A stretch of DNA of 64,000 nucleotides. Origin: Plantago major. Taxonomy: Eukaryota > Streptophyta > Magnoliopsida > Lamiales > Plantaginaceae. This document shows positions 33,279 to 45,516 of this stretch, piece by piece. The notes under the pieces are model-generated. The model saw nothing but the letters and a program-made list of their open reading frames with translations. It was not told where the DNA came from and searched no databases. The position numbers were made by a program, and so were the translations under genes. The stretch lies in NCBI GenBank assembly GCA_026545765.1, contig CM048840.1:19844765-19908764 (forward strand), read 5' to 3'. Numbering within the stretch: position 1 is the first letter of the stretch; each line of letters opens with the position of its first letter.

Positions 33279-36200
33279 TTACCGTTCTATCTTCTCGTCT
33301 TTGTACCCAGAAGCCTTCCCGCTTCTCCCAATCAAGAATTTGTCTGGAAGGGAACTACTGCCGTTAATATCAAGACCATGATATGAACGGCCTGCAAAAT
33401 ATTCAGCCCCAGTTTTCGGTATGCTCTTTGTTATGGATCTTGAGTCCTGATCTCGCACTTGGAGAGCTTTTTCTGTAATGTTCACCAGTGACAGGACTGC
33501 ATCCTTATCTTCTTCCTCGTCCTCTGGCAGATTAACACAACACATAATCAGATGAACTAATATTTAGAGTGGAATGGTAGAGAAAGAAAAGAGGAAATGT
33601 TCAACAATGTCAGAGCCATCAATCATAACGAAGAAAATAACTACATCTAGACGCATTCCCAGTACAGTGGTCATATCCAAAAAGAACCCTACAGCACAAA
33701 AAATCTAAATTCTACCCCAACCCCATTCCCAACAAATATTTGCAATATGCGGCATCCACATCAATAAAAGGGGGCATGGGAATTTTCAAGCAGAAGGGAT
33801 TCATCTATATTCAGACCAAATTCAAAAGGGTGAGTCTTAACCGGTAAGAGCACATTCATAAAAACTACTTTAGTTAAGTAGACTAACTGAGAGTCCAGGT
33901 TTACCATTTTGGCCCCGTATACAGATGCTAAAGAAATGCAGACTGGAGAAGTCAAAGAACATGTACCTTCAATATCCAAATCTTCAACATAACCACCCTG
34001 AAGGAAAGAAAACCTTGCTTCTTCAGAATGTTCCCGTTTCACTGATGGGGCTGAAACAATTAGATCTCTGAATTCTGTCATATACTCTCCCGTCCATTGA
34101 CTTCCCCTGGAAGTTTGACCAATAATATATTTGCATTAACCGATGAACGTGAATGGATGAATCAGCATTGTGATGCAGTCATATTTCTAAAGGAGGATTT
34201 TTATTTTTGTGAAAACTCAGATCCTTAATCATGCAAAGAAACAATACCTATCTAGTGCAATCAGCGCTTCAAACGGAGTGATTACAGGAGCTAAGAACTC
34301 CTTACTGTCCAACAAAGCTGTTTCCGCACAGGAGACGTTAATAAAAACATCACACTGCCACATGTATTAGAGCTTTCATAATCAACAAGTTATATAAGAG
34401 CATAATTATATGCCAAAAACCCATATGAAGTTTACCTCAGGAAAATTGGCAAGTTTTGCAGGATTTGGTCTTCCCATAACAAAGGTGTATGACTTTTTCC
34501 CAGCTCTTGATATGAGTTCCTTCAGCTGATGAATCATGTGAAGATAACCAGCTGCATAAGAGTTCACATAGAAACAGCAATGTCACATCACCATGACATT
34601 CCAAAGGATCAATTCTCTGGACGCTTATGTAGAACTGAATTTGATATTTTCAGAAACTTCCACAAGGATAGGATTGTAAGGTCCATGAGGACAAGGTTCT
34701 TGTCTATTCTCAATTACATGTTTCAGGATTCATAACAAATCAATCTCCAGACTTCCACCAAATGTAGCAATTATGATGCTTCAGTGATGGAATTGAAGAC
34801 AGAAATCAACAAATGCAAGAGTGTAACTCTACAAATACTAGTATGTCACTATGAGTGCTGCATTGCCATAAAAGGGGTATATACATCCAAAGGTCCAAAA
34901 ACATGGTAAAACCGATATGGTGTTGCGACTAGGCCTAAAAGCAATCTAACTTTGCCATGAAGGAGAATGAAACTGATGGAACAAACTTAGGTGCAGCCTC
35001 ATTCTCTATGTTACACCATATGAGAAAGATTTTACAGTAAAAAAAAACCTGCTCCGAGTGTTCCGACCAAGATTCCAATCATATTAGCATCTTTTGCCTT
35101 CTCAACTAGATAATATCTGCAATGTTGATCGACATGGCACACAACAGATAAGAATGCAAATGGGCTTTAAGAGAATTAAAGAATTCAGTATTCGCATGAA
35201 CAGGCTATTTGATAGTACCTGCGCTTTAGTATTTTTCTCTGCTGGGACAGATCTGCTATCATGCGGTCTTCAGCTGCATCATATCTAACTGAAATGACGA
35301 AGACATTACAAACTCAATATCATAACCATATTGCAAATGAGTGGCAGAAGAAATATAATAATATTTAAAAGGAGATTATAACACAGTTTAAAACCTTATC
35401 CCATGTCCTTTTCCCTAAAAAAATATGGCAGTTCATGAGATTATTTTTAAAACTAAACACGCTCCTAAAAAGTTGCTTGCAACATACCAATGAATTTCAG
35501 GCTGTCGAATCTGGAGGAGGTGATACTTTATGCATACTCTTAAGTTTAAAGATTTTCTTAGTTCTTACCCTCCACACATGTCATTTAATTGGAAGAATCG
35601 ACATCTAGATCCATAAAATAAATTTTAAAAACGAAAAGAAAAAGGAAGGTGATGTTTACTTTATCAACTATTAAGAGAAGTGATACAAACCATGGAAACC
35701 AAACACTATAACACAAGATAAATGCCCAGTTGCATGAAGAGGAAGAACATTATGAGGTCTCCACGTTGTACACTAGGTATCACTCTCAAGAAGTATCTGA
35801 CATCTGTAGAGTCGTAGACTGTTACCTATTTCACAGCCATTAAAAGTCAGTACAACATTTGCGAATGCTGGATTGTCCATCCCGATCCAAAAAAGTAAGT
35901 ATTCCTCCATTTTGTGTCCTTTGGGCAATTGCCAGCTCAAGCCTCCAATTCTATAAGTTGTATCAGTTCCTTCAGCAACGGATTCATTAAGAACATGGGT
36001 ATCAACAGTGCCAGGTTGATTTGCAGGTTTAGATGTTGCTGTTGGGTTTATAACTGAAAAGCTTACATCAGCAAAAAGGGGTTCTGACATGGTTGTTGAT
36101 CCATTTATATTTGAAGTATCATGTGCCAACTTTTCTTTAATGTCTTTAATTACATGTGCGTACTCCACCCCAAACAGAACCTGTACATACATAAAAGAAG

Positions 36201-36479
36201 CAATTGAAAGCAATAATAAATGAACTACTGGTAATTCCATCACTTAGCACAACAAACCAGAAATCTCCCTTCAACCAGCTTTATGCAATGGAGTGTACAT
36301 GGATAATGAACTTCAGATTCCTTAAAATATATATCAAAAAAGGAAGGGCATAACCTCATAGAGTAACTATGTACTTCGTGTTGCTATGGTTGTCACTTTT
36401 AGTACCATCCTCAGTAAAAATTCAATGAGAACATCAGCTATTCCAGTATTATACCATTAAAGTTATATTGCTTACTTCT

Positions 36480-36522
<43 letters not shown>

Positions 36523-38014
36523 ATATTGCTTACTTTCCCAGACCACTTACATCTCAGAGAACACAGACAAAGCTAGAGCGAGGAGCAGAAAAACTAATAA
36601 GGTGAAATCAAATTTAATATTTATTATTCTGTCATGATTTTATAATCACAATACCCGGTAGGTAATGTGGTATTTATGTCAAGGGAGGAGATTCTTGACC
36701 TAACATTTATCTGGTCTTTTAGTAGTATAAGAAACAAAAATTTAGAAAACAACAGAATTCCATGATGAGATCTTAACTTTCCATCATGACTTCTGTCTTT
36801 TTGCGAGAAAATCATATGATCAACAATCTAAATATTTCACCCAAACTCAATAAGGGTGTGGAAAACAACTCCTTCCATTGAACGGAGCGAAATTACATAA
36901 ACACATACATGACTGTGTGAGATAGTGATCATACCAAAACAGGCTTTCGACTTTTCATCCCATAATCAAGCAAGTTCCTAACACAATTCGATGTGTTAAC
37001 TGAAGCTTTCCCGAAAATGAACAAGGCCGGGAGACTTGACGTCCTGTATCAAAACAAAATAAATTATAACCTTTAGAAAAATACCAGCAACCAAATCCTA
37101 CTTCATTGAACGTATATAAAATGGAAGATTGGCTTGGATGAGCGATTAGGACTCATTACTCTCTTATAAACTGATTACACGCATGTTATCAGTTAAGTAC
37201 CAATTAACAGCCTCATGAAATAAGTCATTGTACAACACCACACATCAAATGTTAACTTACTGATTCAATAATCAGAGTCATGTTGCAACTTGACTGGCAG
37301 TCAACAGAATTCATGTTTCGTGCAGTAATCTTTTTGGCTTAGTTCAACTTGAAACTAACTTAGGAACTTGGTATGAATCTATTGCTTCAGGATAAGATGT
37401 TTCTACCACACAATTGGAGCTACAGTCTAAAAGCTTCAATCTAAACATATTTAGGCATTCAAGTTCATTCTCTTTTACAAAATGAACTAACTACAGATAC
37501 CGAAAACATTAACATAGCAATCCCTAGTACACTCTCCTCCTTGAATTCAACCAAATTCGTATGCATTTTCGATAACGAATAACACAAATTCAAACCTAAT
37601 GTATTAATTCAGCGCCAGAATCAAGTAATATTGAACAAATACAACTACACTCACTGGCTAAGGCAAGTATGTCCGTAATGAACGACGCAATCGGCACTAA
37701 CATGAGCCGCTCCAACTTCATCCACGCAGCAGCTGCCGTAAGTCGTATCGGCCATTACATAGAGCTTCACCGACGAATCAAGCTCGCGGCGTAGAGCTCT
37801 AACAACAGTCATTGAGTCTTTCAGTAGCTCATCCGGAAACTAACCGGAACAAAAACGAGGAAGATGATTAGTTAATAGCAACAATGGTAACAGCAGCACA
37901 TAAACAAGCAAGTACATCAAACCAAGCCGGTACCTGTAGAGCTACTCTGGTGAAGGTATGGTGCCGTATGAAGTCGGCTACGCGCGTAATTTCGTAATTT
38001 GATTCCATATCCAT
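33279..38014 (-). CDS. DPH2: Diphthamide biosynthesis protein 2 (DPH2), 10 exons
   Basis: Exons from the 5' end: 38014-37934, 37839-37655, 37043-36935, 36180-35826, 35288-35219, 35116-35049, 34551-34436, 34354-34248, 34106-33967, 33523-33279. The total is 491 residues, with every junction in frame. DPH2 pairs with DPH1 to transfer a 3-amino-3-carboxypropyl group from S-adenosylmethionine to a histidine of elongation factor 2, the first step of diphthamide synthesis. Visible landmarks: [30 protein letters not shown] (Cys64, Cys65), [49 protein letters not shown] and [15 protein letters not shown]. The length fits the family. The tail after residue 410 is acidic and then loosely conserved. Introns hold a bare poly(A) insertion (36463-36535). 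Confidence 0.95.
36463..36535. repeat. Poly(A) tract flanked by a 15-bp direct repeat, in a DPH2 intron
   Basis: TTATATTGCTTACTT occurs at 36463-36477 and again at 36521-36535. Between them are CTC and 40 consecutive A residues. This is the structure left when a LINE-type machine inserts only a poly(A) tail with target duplication. Confidence 0.8.
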
Positions 38015-38212
38015 GGCGAACAAGAAGCTGAGAGATAGAATGGAGAGGGAAGATCAATTTGGAGACGAATTGAATTTGAGTGATTTTACTTTTAGGGCCG
38101 TCTGGTGGGCTATTGCCTCTAGGTATTAGAATTCGGCCGGTCACAGACTTCTCAATTTCACATGATTTTACCGATTAAAATGGAAAGTGGCAAGTTGAGT
38201 TCGGAACGGAGG

Positions 38213-38930
38213 GAGTATCAAATCCCGCATCCGTTTGTGAGCGAGTTGTATAAATTATAAAGGGTATACAGATGGTTGGTCTCGAGACCCATCCAGAGAC
38301 TACACCAAAATGGTCGAATCTCGATCAATTAATGATCAGGTCGTTGTAAATGTATCAAAGCGGGAGTACCGTCTCTAAACACATAAGATTGTGGGTGGTT
38401 GGTCTCAAACATGGCTACCCCATCCCGAGGCTCGGCGAGCGAGCAATTTAAGGGGTTAGAATGTACGGTATCAGAGCTTGAGCGTCCCTAAAATTAAATC
38501 ACAAGGGGTGCAGATGGTTGGTCTCGGGACATGGCTATCCCCATCAAAATTCCAGAGGCTCGATGTCGGCCCAAAGTGTCGAATCTCGATGGATTAATGA
38601 TCGAGTCGTTACAAATGGTATCAAAGCAGAACATGGCTACCCCATTTAGGTGTGTGGATGGTTGGTTCCAGAATATGTCTACTCCATCCAGAGGCTCAAC
38701 GAAGACACTCAGCAATTTAAAGGGTAGAATGCATAATAGTAAAGCGGGTTCGTCCCTAAACCCACGGGTAGTGTGGATGGTTGGTCTAGGGACATGGCTA
38801 CCCTATCTAAAGGTTCGATGAGGACGTCAATCAATTTAAAGGGGTAGAATGTAATATCGCATCCCACATGGGTTAAGAGCGAGTGCGGTAATGGTATATA
38901 AGTAGACCACCAATGTCATATGGTATGAGG
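38213..38930 (+). repeat. Degenerate TRIM-like repeat array
   Basis: A block around GATGGTTGGTCTCGGGACAT and GGCTACCCCATCCAGAGGCT recurs at about 38267, 38394, 38510, 38654 and 38775. CAATTTAAAGGGGTAGAATG recurs at about 38442, 38712 and 38831. CGAATCTCGATCAATTAATG followed by a primer-like TGGTATCAAAGC recurs at 38313 and 38577. Both margins carry LTR-like text (ATCCCGCATCCGTTTGTGAG near 38218; ATCGCATCCCACATGGG near 38853). This suggests a small retrotransposon array. No coding capacity was seen. Confidence 0.55.
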
Positions 38931-38969
38931 ACTTTTAGATGATTTCAAAAGGCAAAATAGTTAACGATG

Positions 38970-39528
38970 TGTTACGTGCCTTGCCAATGGTAACGTAACA
39001 ATGGATTGATAGAGTTTGTAAGAAATGAAAGGGAGGGATAAACAGACGAAAGTGAGGAAATATAGACGAATATTAAGAGAGAATAATTGAGCTAATAGCT
39101 ATTTCATTACTTGCCAAGAATAGCAAAATGTAACGCATACATATAGCATTTCTGCTGACATAGCCTGCAACGGCATTTAGGATAAAACAAAAATAACAAA
39201 CTACGACAGTGATGACCAGAACAAGTGTTGCTGGTGCTGCGCTGATTATTGTGAGCTAATGGTGCTGACTCGTACTTGCTATTTCTGGGGCCGTTGATCA
39301 TCAATCTCATGGATGGCTCAGATCTCTCCTGGTACGGAAATATCACAACCGTTAGATGGTTTCTCCAGATCAATGGCTGAGATGCCTTTCTTCAATTCTC
39401 CTTGTCGGCTCGGTTCTTCGATTGAGAGCGTCTCATTAGTTCCTGGAGTCGCTGCATTAACCAAGCTTGAGATCGTCTCCTCCACACAAACAATATCAGA
39501 AGTCAATTCTTCACTTCTATTCCTGACA
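38970..39528 (-). repeat. 3' LTR of the chromovirus
   Basis: This 559-bp LTR starts TGTCAGGAATAG and ends CGTAACA in element orientation. It abuts the polypurine tract and matches the LTR at 44138-44696 over its full length with no net indel. The element's coding frame runs into it. Confidence 0.93.
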
Positions 39529-42500
39529 TTTCCCCTCCCTTGAGTCGATTCATCTCCATTGGAATCGAAATTTGGGAACTGGCTTTCCATGAAGGAGTAA
39601 TCCTCCCACGTGGCTTCTTCCGGTGATGAATTACTCCAATGACTGAGCACTTGTGCCACAGCTGCATTGTTCATGGGAATAATTCGTCTATCGAGAATCT
39701 GTAGTGGGTAAACTTTGAAGTGGCCGTCATTGTACGTCAATGGCAACTCTGGTGAAGGTATGTACTTGTCACTGATCTTTTTCTTCAGCAATGATACATG
39801 AAAGACTGGATGTATGCGACTTCCTTCTGGCAATTGCAACTTGTATGCTACACTTCCAATTTTCTGCATCAATGTGTATGGACCATAGTACTTAGAGCTG
39901 AGTTTTTGATTTCTCCTGAGTGCTATTGAGATTTGTATGTATGGCTGAACTTTAGATAAACTTGATCTCCCACTTCAAATGCCCTTTCATTCCTATGCTT
40001 ATCTGCAAAGTACTTCATTCTACTCTGTGCTTCAATGAGATTCTCCCTGAGTGCCTGTTGCATTCTAGCTCTTGATTCCATCCATTCAGCTACACTTTCT
40101 TGTTCAGTAGGCATAAATGGTCCTATAGATAACTGAGATGGATCACATCCATACAAGGCCTTCAATGGAGTGCATTTAAGGGCTGAATGATAGTTGGTAT
40201 TGTACCAATGTTCATCAAGAGAGAGCCACTTCATCCACTTCCTGGGTTGCTGACTTGTCATGCACCTTAAATAATTCTCTAAGCATTGATTTAATCTCTT
40301 TGTCTGGCCATCTGACTGAGGGTGATAAGAGAAGTTTAGCTTAGTCCCAACTAGCTTGAACAAATCCCTCCAGAAAGAACTGGTGAATATCTTGTCTCTG
40401 TAAGACACTATACTCACAGGCATACCATGTAGTTTATAGATTGTGTCTAAAAACAACTTAGCCACTTGCTCTGCAGTAAATGGATGTGCTAGAGCTAGAA
40501 AATGGCCATACTTGGTCAATCTATCAACAACCACCATAATGGTATCCTTCCCTTCTGACTTAGGTAAGCCCTCCACAAAATCCATGCTAATGTGTGACCA
40601 AGCTTGGTCAGGCACCTCCAATGGTTGGAGAAGTCCTGGTGCAGGTGTATTATCTCCCTTGCTCCTTTTACACACATCACATGCCTGAACATAACTGAAG
40701 ATATCAGTTTTCATTTTCTTCCAGTAGAAAACAGACTTAGCTCTTTGACAGGTCCCTGTCATTCCTGAATGACCACCAAGTGCAGATTCATGTATGTGTT
40801 TGAGAATCATCTCCTTCACTGCAGAATTTTCACCTATATATAGTATGTGATGATACCTTAATATCCCATGTGTGTAAGAGAAACCAGAATTATCATTAGG
40901 ATCTAAAATGATTGCACCAATTTTCTCTTGAGCAAATGAATCATTTTCATAACTCTTTTGTATCTCCTCAACCCATACTGGTGTCACAGTAGTCACAGCA
41001 TACACAACTCCACCATGTTGGTCATGTCTTCTCCTGGATAAGGCATCAGTTGCCTTATTCTCCACCCCCTTTTTGTATTGAATCTCATAATCCAATCCCA
41101 ACAACTTAGATACCCATTTGTGTTGCAATGCAGATGTTATTCTTTGCTCCAACAAATGCTTTAAACTCTTCTAATCAATTCTCACAATGAAATGATGTCC
41201 TTGCAAATAGTGCTTCCACTTCTCAATAGCCATTAGGACAGCCAAGAACTCCTTCTCATAGGTGGAAAATGCCATATTCCTCACTCCTAGTACCTTGATT
41301 AGATAAGCAATAGGTCTCCCATCTTGTGACAACACAGCTCCTATTCCACTTCTTGAGGCATCAGTCTCCAGGATAAATGACTTTGAAAAATCTGGCAATG
41401 CTAATACTGGAGTGCTACACATTACCTTCTTCATGTTCTGTAGCACCCTTTCTGTGCTTTCATCCCAATGAAACTGGTCTTTCCTTAACAACTCATATAG
41501 GGGTTTACATAAGGCTGCATAGCCTTTAATAAACTTCCTATAGTAACCAGTTTACCCCAATATACCCCTCAGCTCCTTGAGATTTCTTGGAGATGGCCAA
41601 TTCATAATGCACTCTACTTTACTAGGATCAGTAGCAACTCCTGCCCTTGAAATCACATGTCCTAAGTATTCCACTTGTTCTTGACCAAAAGAACACTTAG
41701 ATTCCTTATCATATAGCTTATGTTGCCTCAATATTTCAAATACAGATCTCAAATGTGTCAAGTGAGTTTGCAAATCCACACTTTACACTAGTATCCTCAA
41801 AAAACACAAGCACAAACTTCCTCAGAAATGGAGCAAACACAGAATTCATCAGTGACTGGAATGTTGCAGGTGCATTACACAAACCAAAAGGCATTACTAG
41901 GAACTCATAGTGACCTTGATGAGTCCTAAAACCTGTCAATGGAATATCCTCACTCCTCATCCTGATCTGATGGTACCCTGCCCTTAAATCAATTTTAGAG
42001 AAAAAAGTAGAGCCATGCAACTCATCCAGTAGCTAGTTCATCAATGATTGGCATAGGGTAGTCATGCTTAACTGACAATTCATTCAAGTACCTATAATCC
42101 ACACACATCCTCCAACTTCCATCCTTCTTCTTAACAAGTAAAACAGGAGAAGCAAATGAACTAGTACTATTTTGAATTATACCAGAATCAAGCATTTCTT
42201 TGATTATTGACTCAATTTCACCCTTAAAAGCATGAGAATACCTGTAAGGAGCTTGCTTCCTGGGTAATGCATCAGGTTTCAAGATTATTTGATGTTTAAT
42301 CTCTCTTTTAGGTGGCAGATCCCTGGGCTCCTTGAATACATCCTCATAATCTTGAATGACTTGTTGTACAGCAGGTAACATAGGAGACGTAGCACTAGCT
42401 GCAACTGAGAATATATGCCCCACTGCAGCTATGGATCCCTTCTTGAGTAATTTCTGGAAACTCCTTCTAGATATGAGTTTGAATTCCCCCATCCATGTAT
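39318..42500 (-). pseudogene. pol of the chromovirus (RT, RNase H, integrase, chromodomain), broken
   Basis: Reverse transcriptase: SSFASPVLLVKKKDGSWRMC and [15 protein letters not shown]. The catalytic box reads VLVFFEDTS instead of the usual F-x-D-D, then the frame shifts near 41790. RNase H: FILETDASRSGIGAVLSQDG, with stops at about 41550 and 41168. Integrase: HESALGGHSGMTG with CDVCKRSK (zinc finger) and the catalytic core SMDFVEGLPKSEGKDTIMVV, VSYRDKIFTSSFWRDL and NQCLENYLR. A frame change near 39920 precedes the C-terminal part with a chromodomain-like WSNSSPEEATWED. Several independent lesions rule out activity. The chromodomain places it among chromoviruses. Confidence 0.9.
39529..39540 (-). 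other. Polypurine tract of the chromovirus
   Basis: AGGGAGGGGAAA in element orientation lies immediately before the 3' LTR, the expected place for second-strand priming. Confidence 0.8.
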
Positions 42501-44035
42501 TTGCTTGTAGACCACCTTCTTGTTACCCTGCATAAACCCAATCCTCTGTAGTTTATAGTCCAACTCAATAACCCCATATTGTTTAAGCCAATCTCCTCCA
42601 AGAACCATTTGATATCCTCCCAACTGGATCAACCTCATGGTAAATTGAAATGTATTTCCTTGTATGGACCAGCAAAAATCCCTGCAGGCATGTTTGCTCA
42701 CCAAAATCCCCCCTCCAGCTATGTTGAATACCATAGTAGGTGCTTGAGTGATATTGCATCCTATCTGATGGGCAATATCATAGTCTAGGAAAGTATGAGT
42801 GCTCCCAGTATCTAGTAGGGTGTACAACTCATGTTTTCCTACTTCACTCCTGAATTTCATGGCATTGGTACCCATGTTGCCTCCTAGAGCATGAATATAT
42901 ATCTGTCCATCAATGTTGAGTTCTGGCTCACCAGGTTCCATCTCCTCATCAACCTCCTCTAATGAATTGGTGTAGGCTGCTTCTTGCTCCTCAGACATTA
43001 GAATATACAAGGTTGTAGTCTTGCATTTGTGCCCTGCCACCCACTTTTCATCACAGTTGAAGCACAACCCTGCTTCTCTCCTAGTTCTCATCTCTTCCTT
43101 AGTGAGAAATTTATGACGCACTTGAATGTGGTCAATAGTTGCTTTAGGTTTGTTATTTTGTACTCCTGTGACCCCCATGTTATTTCTAGGTGTAGGAGTA
43201 GAATACCTGCTTATGCTTCTCATATCTTTCAGCAAAGATTCAAAAATAGCATCTTGTTCAAAGCAAACTTGAATGGCTTCCTTCAAGGTGTGTGGATGTT
43301 GAGCTATTACAGCTAATCTCAGCTTCTCTTTCAAACCCTTGCAAAAGACTCCAATGAAAAAAGACTCAGATAGCCCAGATCCAAAGATGCTCAACAAAGT
43401 TTTGTTGTGCTCAAACCTTTTCACATACTCCTATAGGGTTCCAGTCTGTTGTAGGTTGGTGAAATCCACCACCACAGTTTCTTCCCTGATATCTCCAAAT
43501 CTCTGACAGATTCCTTCCACCAACAAAGGCCAGCAAATAGATGGATTCTCTACAGTGTAAGTTTGAAACCAAGTTTTGGCCTCACCATCAAAGTGTAATC
43601 CAGCCTAAGTAAGGTTTTTATATCTCAGGAATATCAGGTACCACCCTGAAATAAGTCTCACAACTCAGCAACCATGAATGAACAGTTACTCCATCAAACC
43701 TAGGAAACTCTACCCTAGGCATGGGGTTATGAGTAGGTGGATGCCTACTGGATGAAGCTAGTGTTTCCCTGGCATCACTGTGTTGCCTTTGTCCTATGCC
43801 AGTAGCAGGTATGTTTCCCTGCCCTAACACAGACTCTGGACCAACCCTAGCACTCATTTGTTCATAAAACTGGTCAAGCTTGGATTGAAAAAGTTGCATG
43901 GTGATTTTAGTATCACGAGATTCAGAGACTTGTCTGTCAGTGATGGTTTTTAATTCTGTCAGTGATGGTTTTTAACTGGGATTGAATATTAGCACTCTCA
44001 CTAAACTTTTTCTGAGCAACTTCCTCTATTTTTTT
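42500..44035 (-). pseudogene. gag and protease of the chromovirus, broken
   Basis: The 5' segment includes MPRVEFPRFDGVTVHSWLLS, a typical plant gypsy Gag start. The Gag core follows (LHFDGEAKTWFQTY, then EYVKRFEHNKTLLSIFG), with an in-frame TAG near 43433. A CCHC knuckle, CFNCDEKWVAGHKC, lies near 43035-43080. The protease motif LYTLLDTGSTHTFLDYDIA lies near 42780-42830. Gag packages the RNA and the protease matures the polyprotein. The stop in gag separates the two halves. Confidence 0.88.
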
Positions 44036-44118
44036 TCAAAATCTCTTCAAGCTAGTTTTGTTGGATGTTTGCCATGGTTGGTAGGTAAGCTTCGTATTCA
44101 GAGGTTTCAACACGTAGC

Positions 44119-44135
44119 CTGGCTCTGATAGCCAA
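44119..44135 (-). other. Primer-binding site of the chromovirus
   Basis: In element orientation, TTGGCTATCAGAGCCAG follows the 5' LTR by two bases. This resembles the initiator-Met tRNA primer site TGGTATCAGAGCC with a small change. Confidence 0.75.
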
Positions 44136-44137
44136 TT

Positions 44138-44696
44138 TGTTACGTGCCTTGCCAATGGTAACGTAACTATGGATTGATAGAGTTTGTAGGAGATGAAAGG
44201 GAGGGATAAACAGACGAAAGGGAGGAAATATAGACGAATATTAAGAGAGAATAATTGAGCTAATAGCTATTTCATTACTTGCCAAGAATAGCAAAATGGC
44301 ACGCATACATATAGCATTTCTGCTGACATAGCCTGCAACGACATTTAGGATAAAACAAAAATAACAAACTACGACAGTGATGACCAGAACAAGTGTTGCT
44401 GGTGCTGCGCTAATTATTGTGAGCTAATGGTACTGACTCGTACTTGCTATTTCAGGGGCCGTTGATCATCAATCTCATGGATGGCTCAGATCTCTCCTGG
44501 TACGGAAATATCACAACCGTTAGATGGTTTCTCCAGATCAATGGCTGAGATGCCTTTCTTCAATTCTCCTTGTCGGCTCGGTTCTTCGATTGAGAGCGTC
44601 TCATTAGTTCCTGGAGTCGCTGCATTAACCAAGCTTGAGATCGTCTCCTCCACACAAACAATATCAGAAGTCAATCCGTCATTTCCATTACTGACA
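44138..44696 (-). repeat. 5' LTR of the chromovirus
   Basis: This 559-bp LTR is the partner of 38970-39528. It starts TGTCAGTAATGG in element orientation and is followed directly by the primer-binding site. An open frame in it that equals one in the other LTR is a repeat effect, not a gene. Confidence 0.93.
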
Positions 44697-45516
44697 CGAT
44701 ATCTAAATACAGATACCTATATAATTTTAGTAGACAATTGCTAGCATAATTGCTATCATAATGGATTGATACATAAACTCATATAAACATATTAAATCAT
44801 GTTTGGTAGACATTAAAATTCACATCGTGTATTAAAATACGTAATGAGTAGTGCATGTGATAGAAGTCAGCTTCATGGTATGAGGTTATATGCCGGCCCG
44901 GTGTATAAGCATTAATTGACGTGAATTTCACTTTACAATGCCAAACCACGACTTAATTACTAATACGAACTAGTATATTGACTTATACATCTTATTAAGA
45001 CCTTTAAACGTCTCTTTTAAATGTACTTGCGAACACAACTATAATTATATTCAACCAAATAAATTGAAGTTGGAGAGGTTTCCATGTCTTCTTAACAATC
45101 CTTTAAGTTTGTTTTTATGAGAAATGAAGTTTAGTTCTTTCCTACAACTTTTTTAATTCTTAAAATATAAATTGTTTGGCATGCATAACTTTAGGATCAT
45201 GGTATGTAAGAGTCATTTAATTTCTATAATAACTATCCGGCCAGTATAAATTTTGATTAGTCTCAAATAAAGACTCTCTATTGTCCAACCATTGGCCAAC
45301 ATGTATTCTAAATCCGATGTGTATGGGACAACACTAATTGATCACATCTATCTAAATCTTTTATCCTGATTTCCAGGATGATGTCTAAGCCCTGCTTTTA
45401 ATTATCATCAACATCTATATGTATATATATATATACCTCTAATAAATCGCAAAACTCATCTCATCTGTAAAGCTGTAAACGGTCTCCATTTTCATTACCA
45501 ATAAGAACATTTGACA
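44697..45516 (+). promoter_or_regulatory. Upstream region of the first GH17-like gene
   Basis: From about 45296 to the start codon, this matches the region upstream of the second GH17 copy (52810-53077), for example ATTCTAAATCCGA, CAACACTAAT, TTTCCAGGATGAT and TCTAAGCCCTG. A TATATATATATATACC stretch at 45421-45436 is the probable TATA element, 80-95 bp before the ATG. The part left of 45296 shows no recognisable feature. Confidence 0.6.

Larger units (their letters stand above)
38970..44696 (-). mobile_element. Ty3/gypsy chromovirus, complete but inactive
   Basis: The element has two 559-bp LTRs, an initiator-Met-type primer site, a polypurine tract, gag-pol on the minus strand and a chromodomain-like C-terminus (QVLSHWSNSSPEEATWED). 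The flanking 5-mers are CGATG (38965-38969) and CGATA (44697-44701), a target duplication with one change. The LTRs differ at about 15 positions by eye, roughly 2.7%. Stops in gag, at 41171 and at about 41550, a frame change in reverse transcriptase and another before the C-terminal domain make it non-autonomous. It lies in the repeat-rich spacer between DPH2 and the first GH17 gene. Confidence 0.93.

Noticed and set aside
39313..39543. Identical + strand frames at 39313-39543 and 44481-44744
   Set aside because: They lie in the two LTRs of the chromovirus, on the opposite strand to its genes. The identity is due to LTR duplication.
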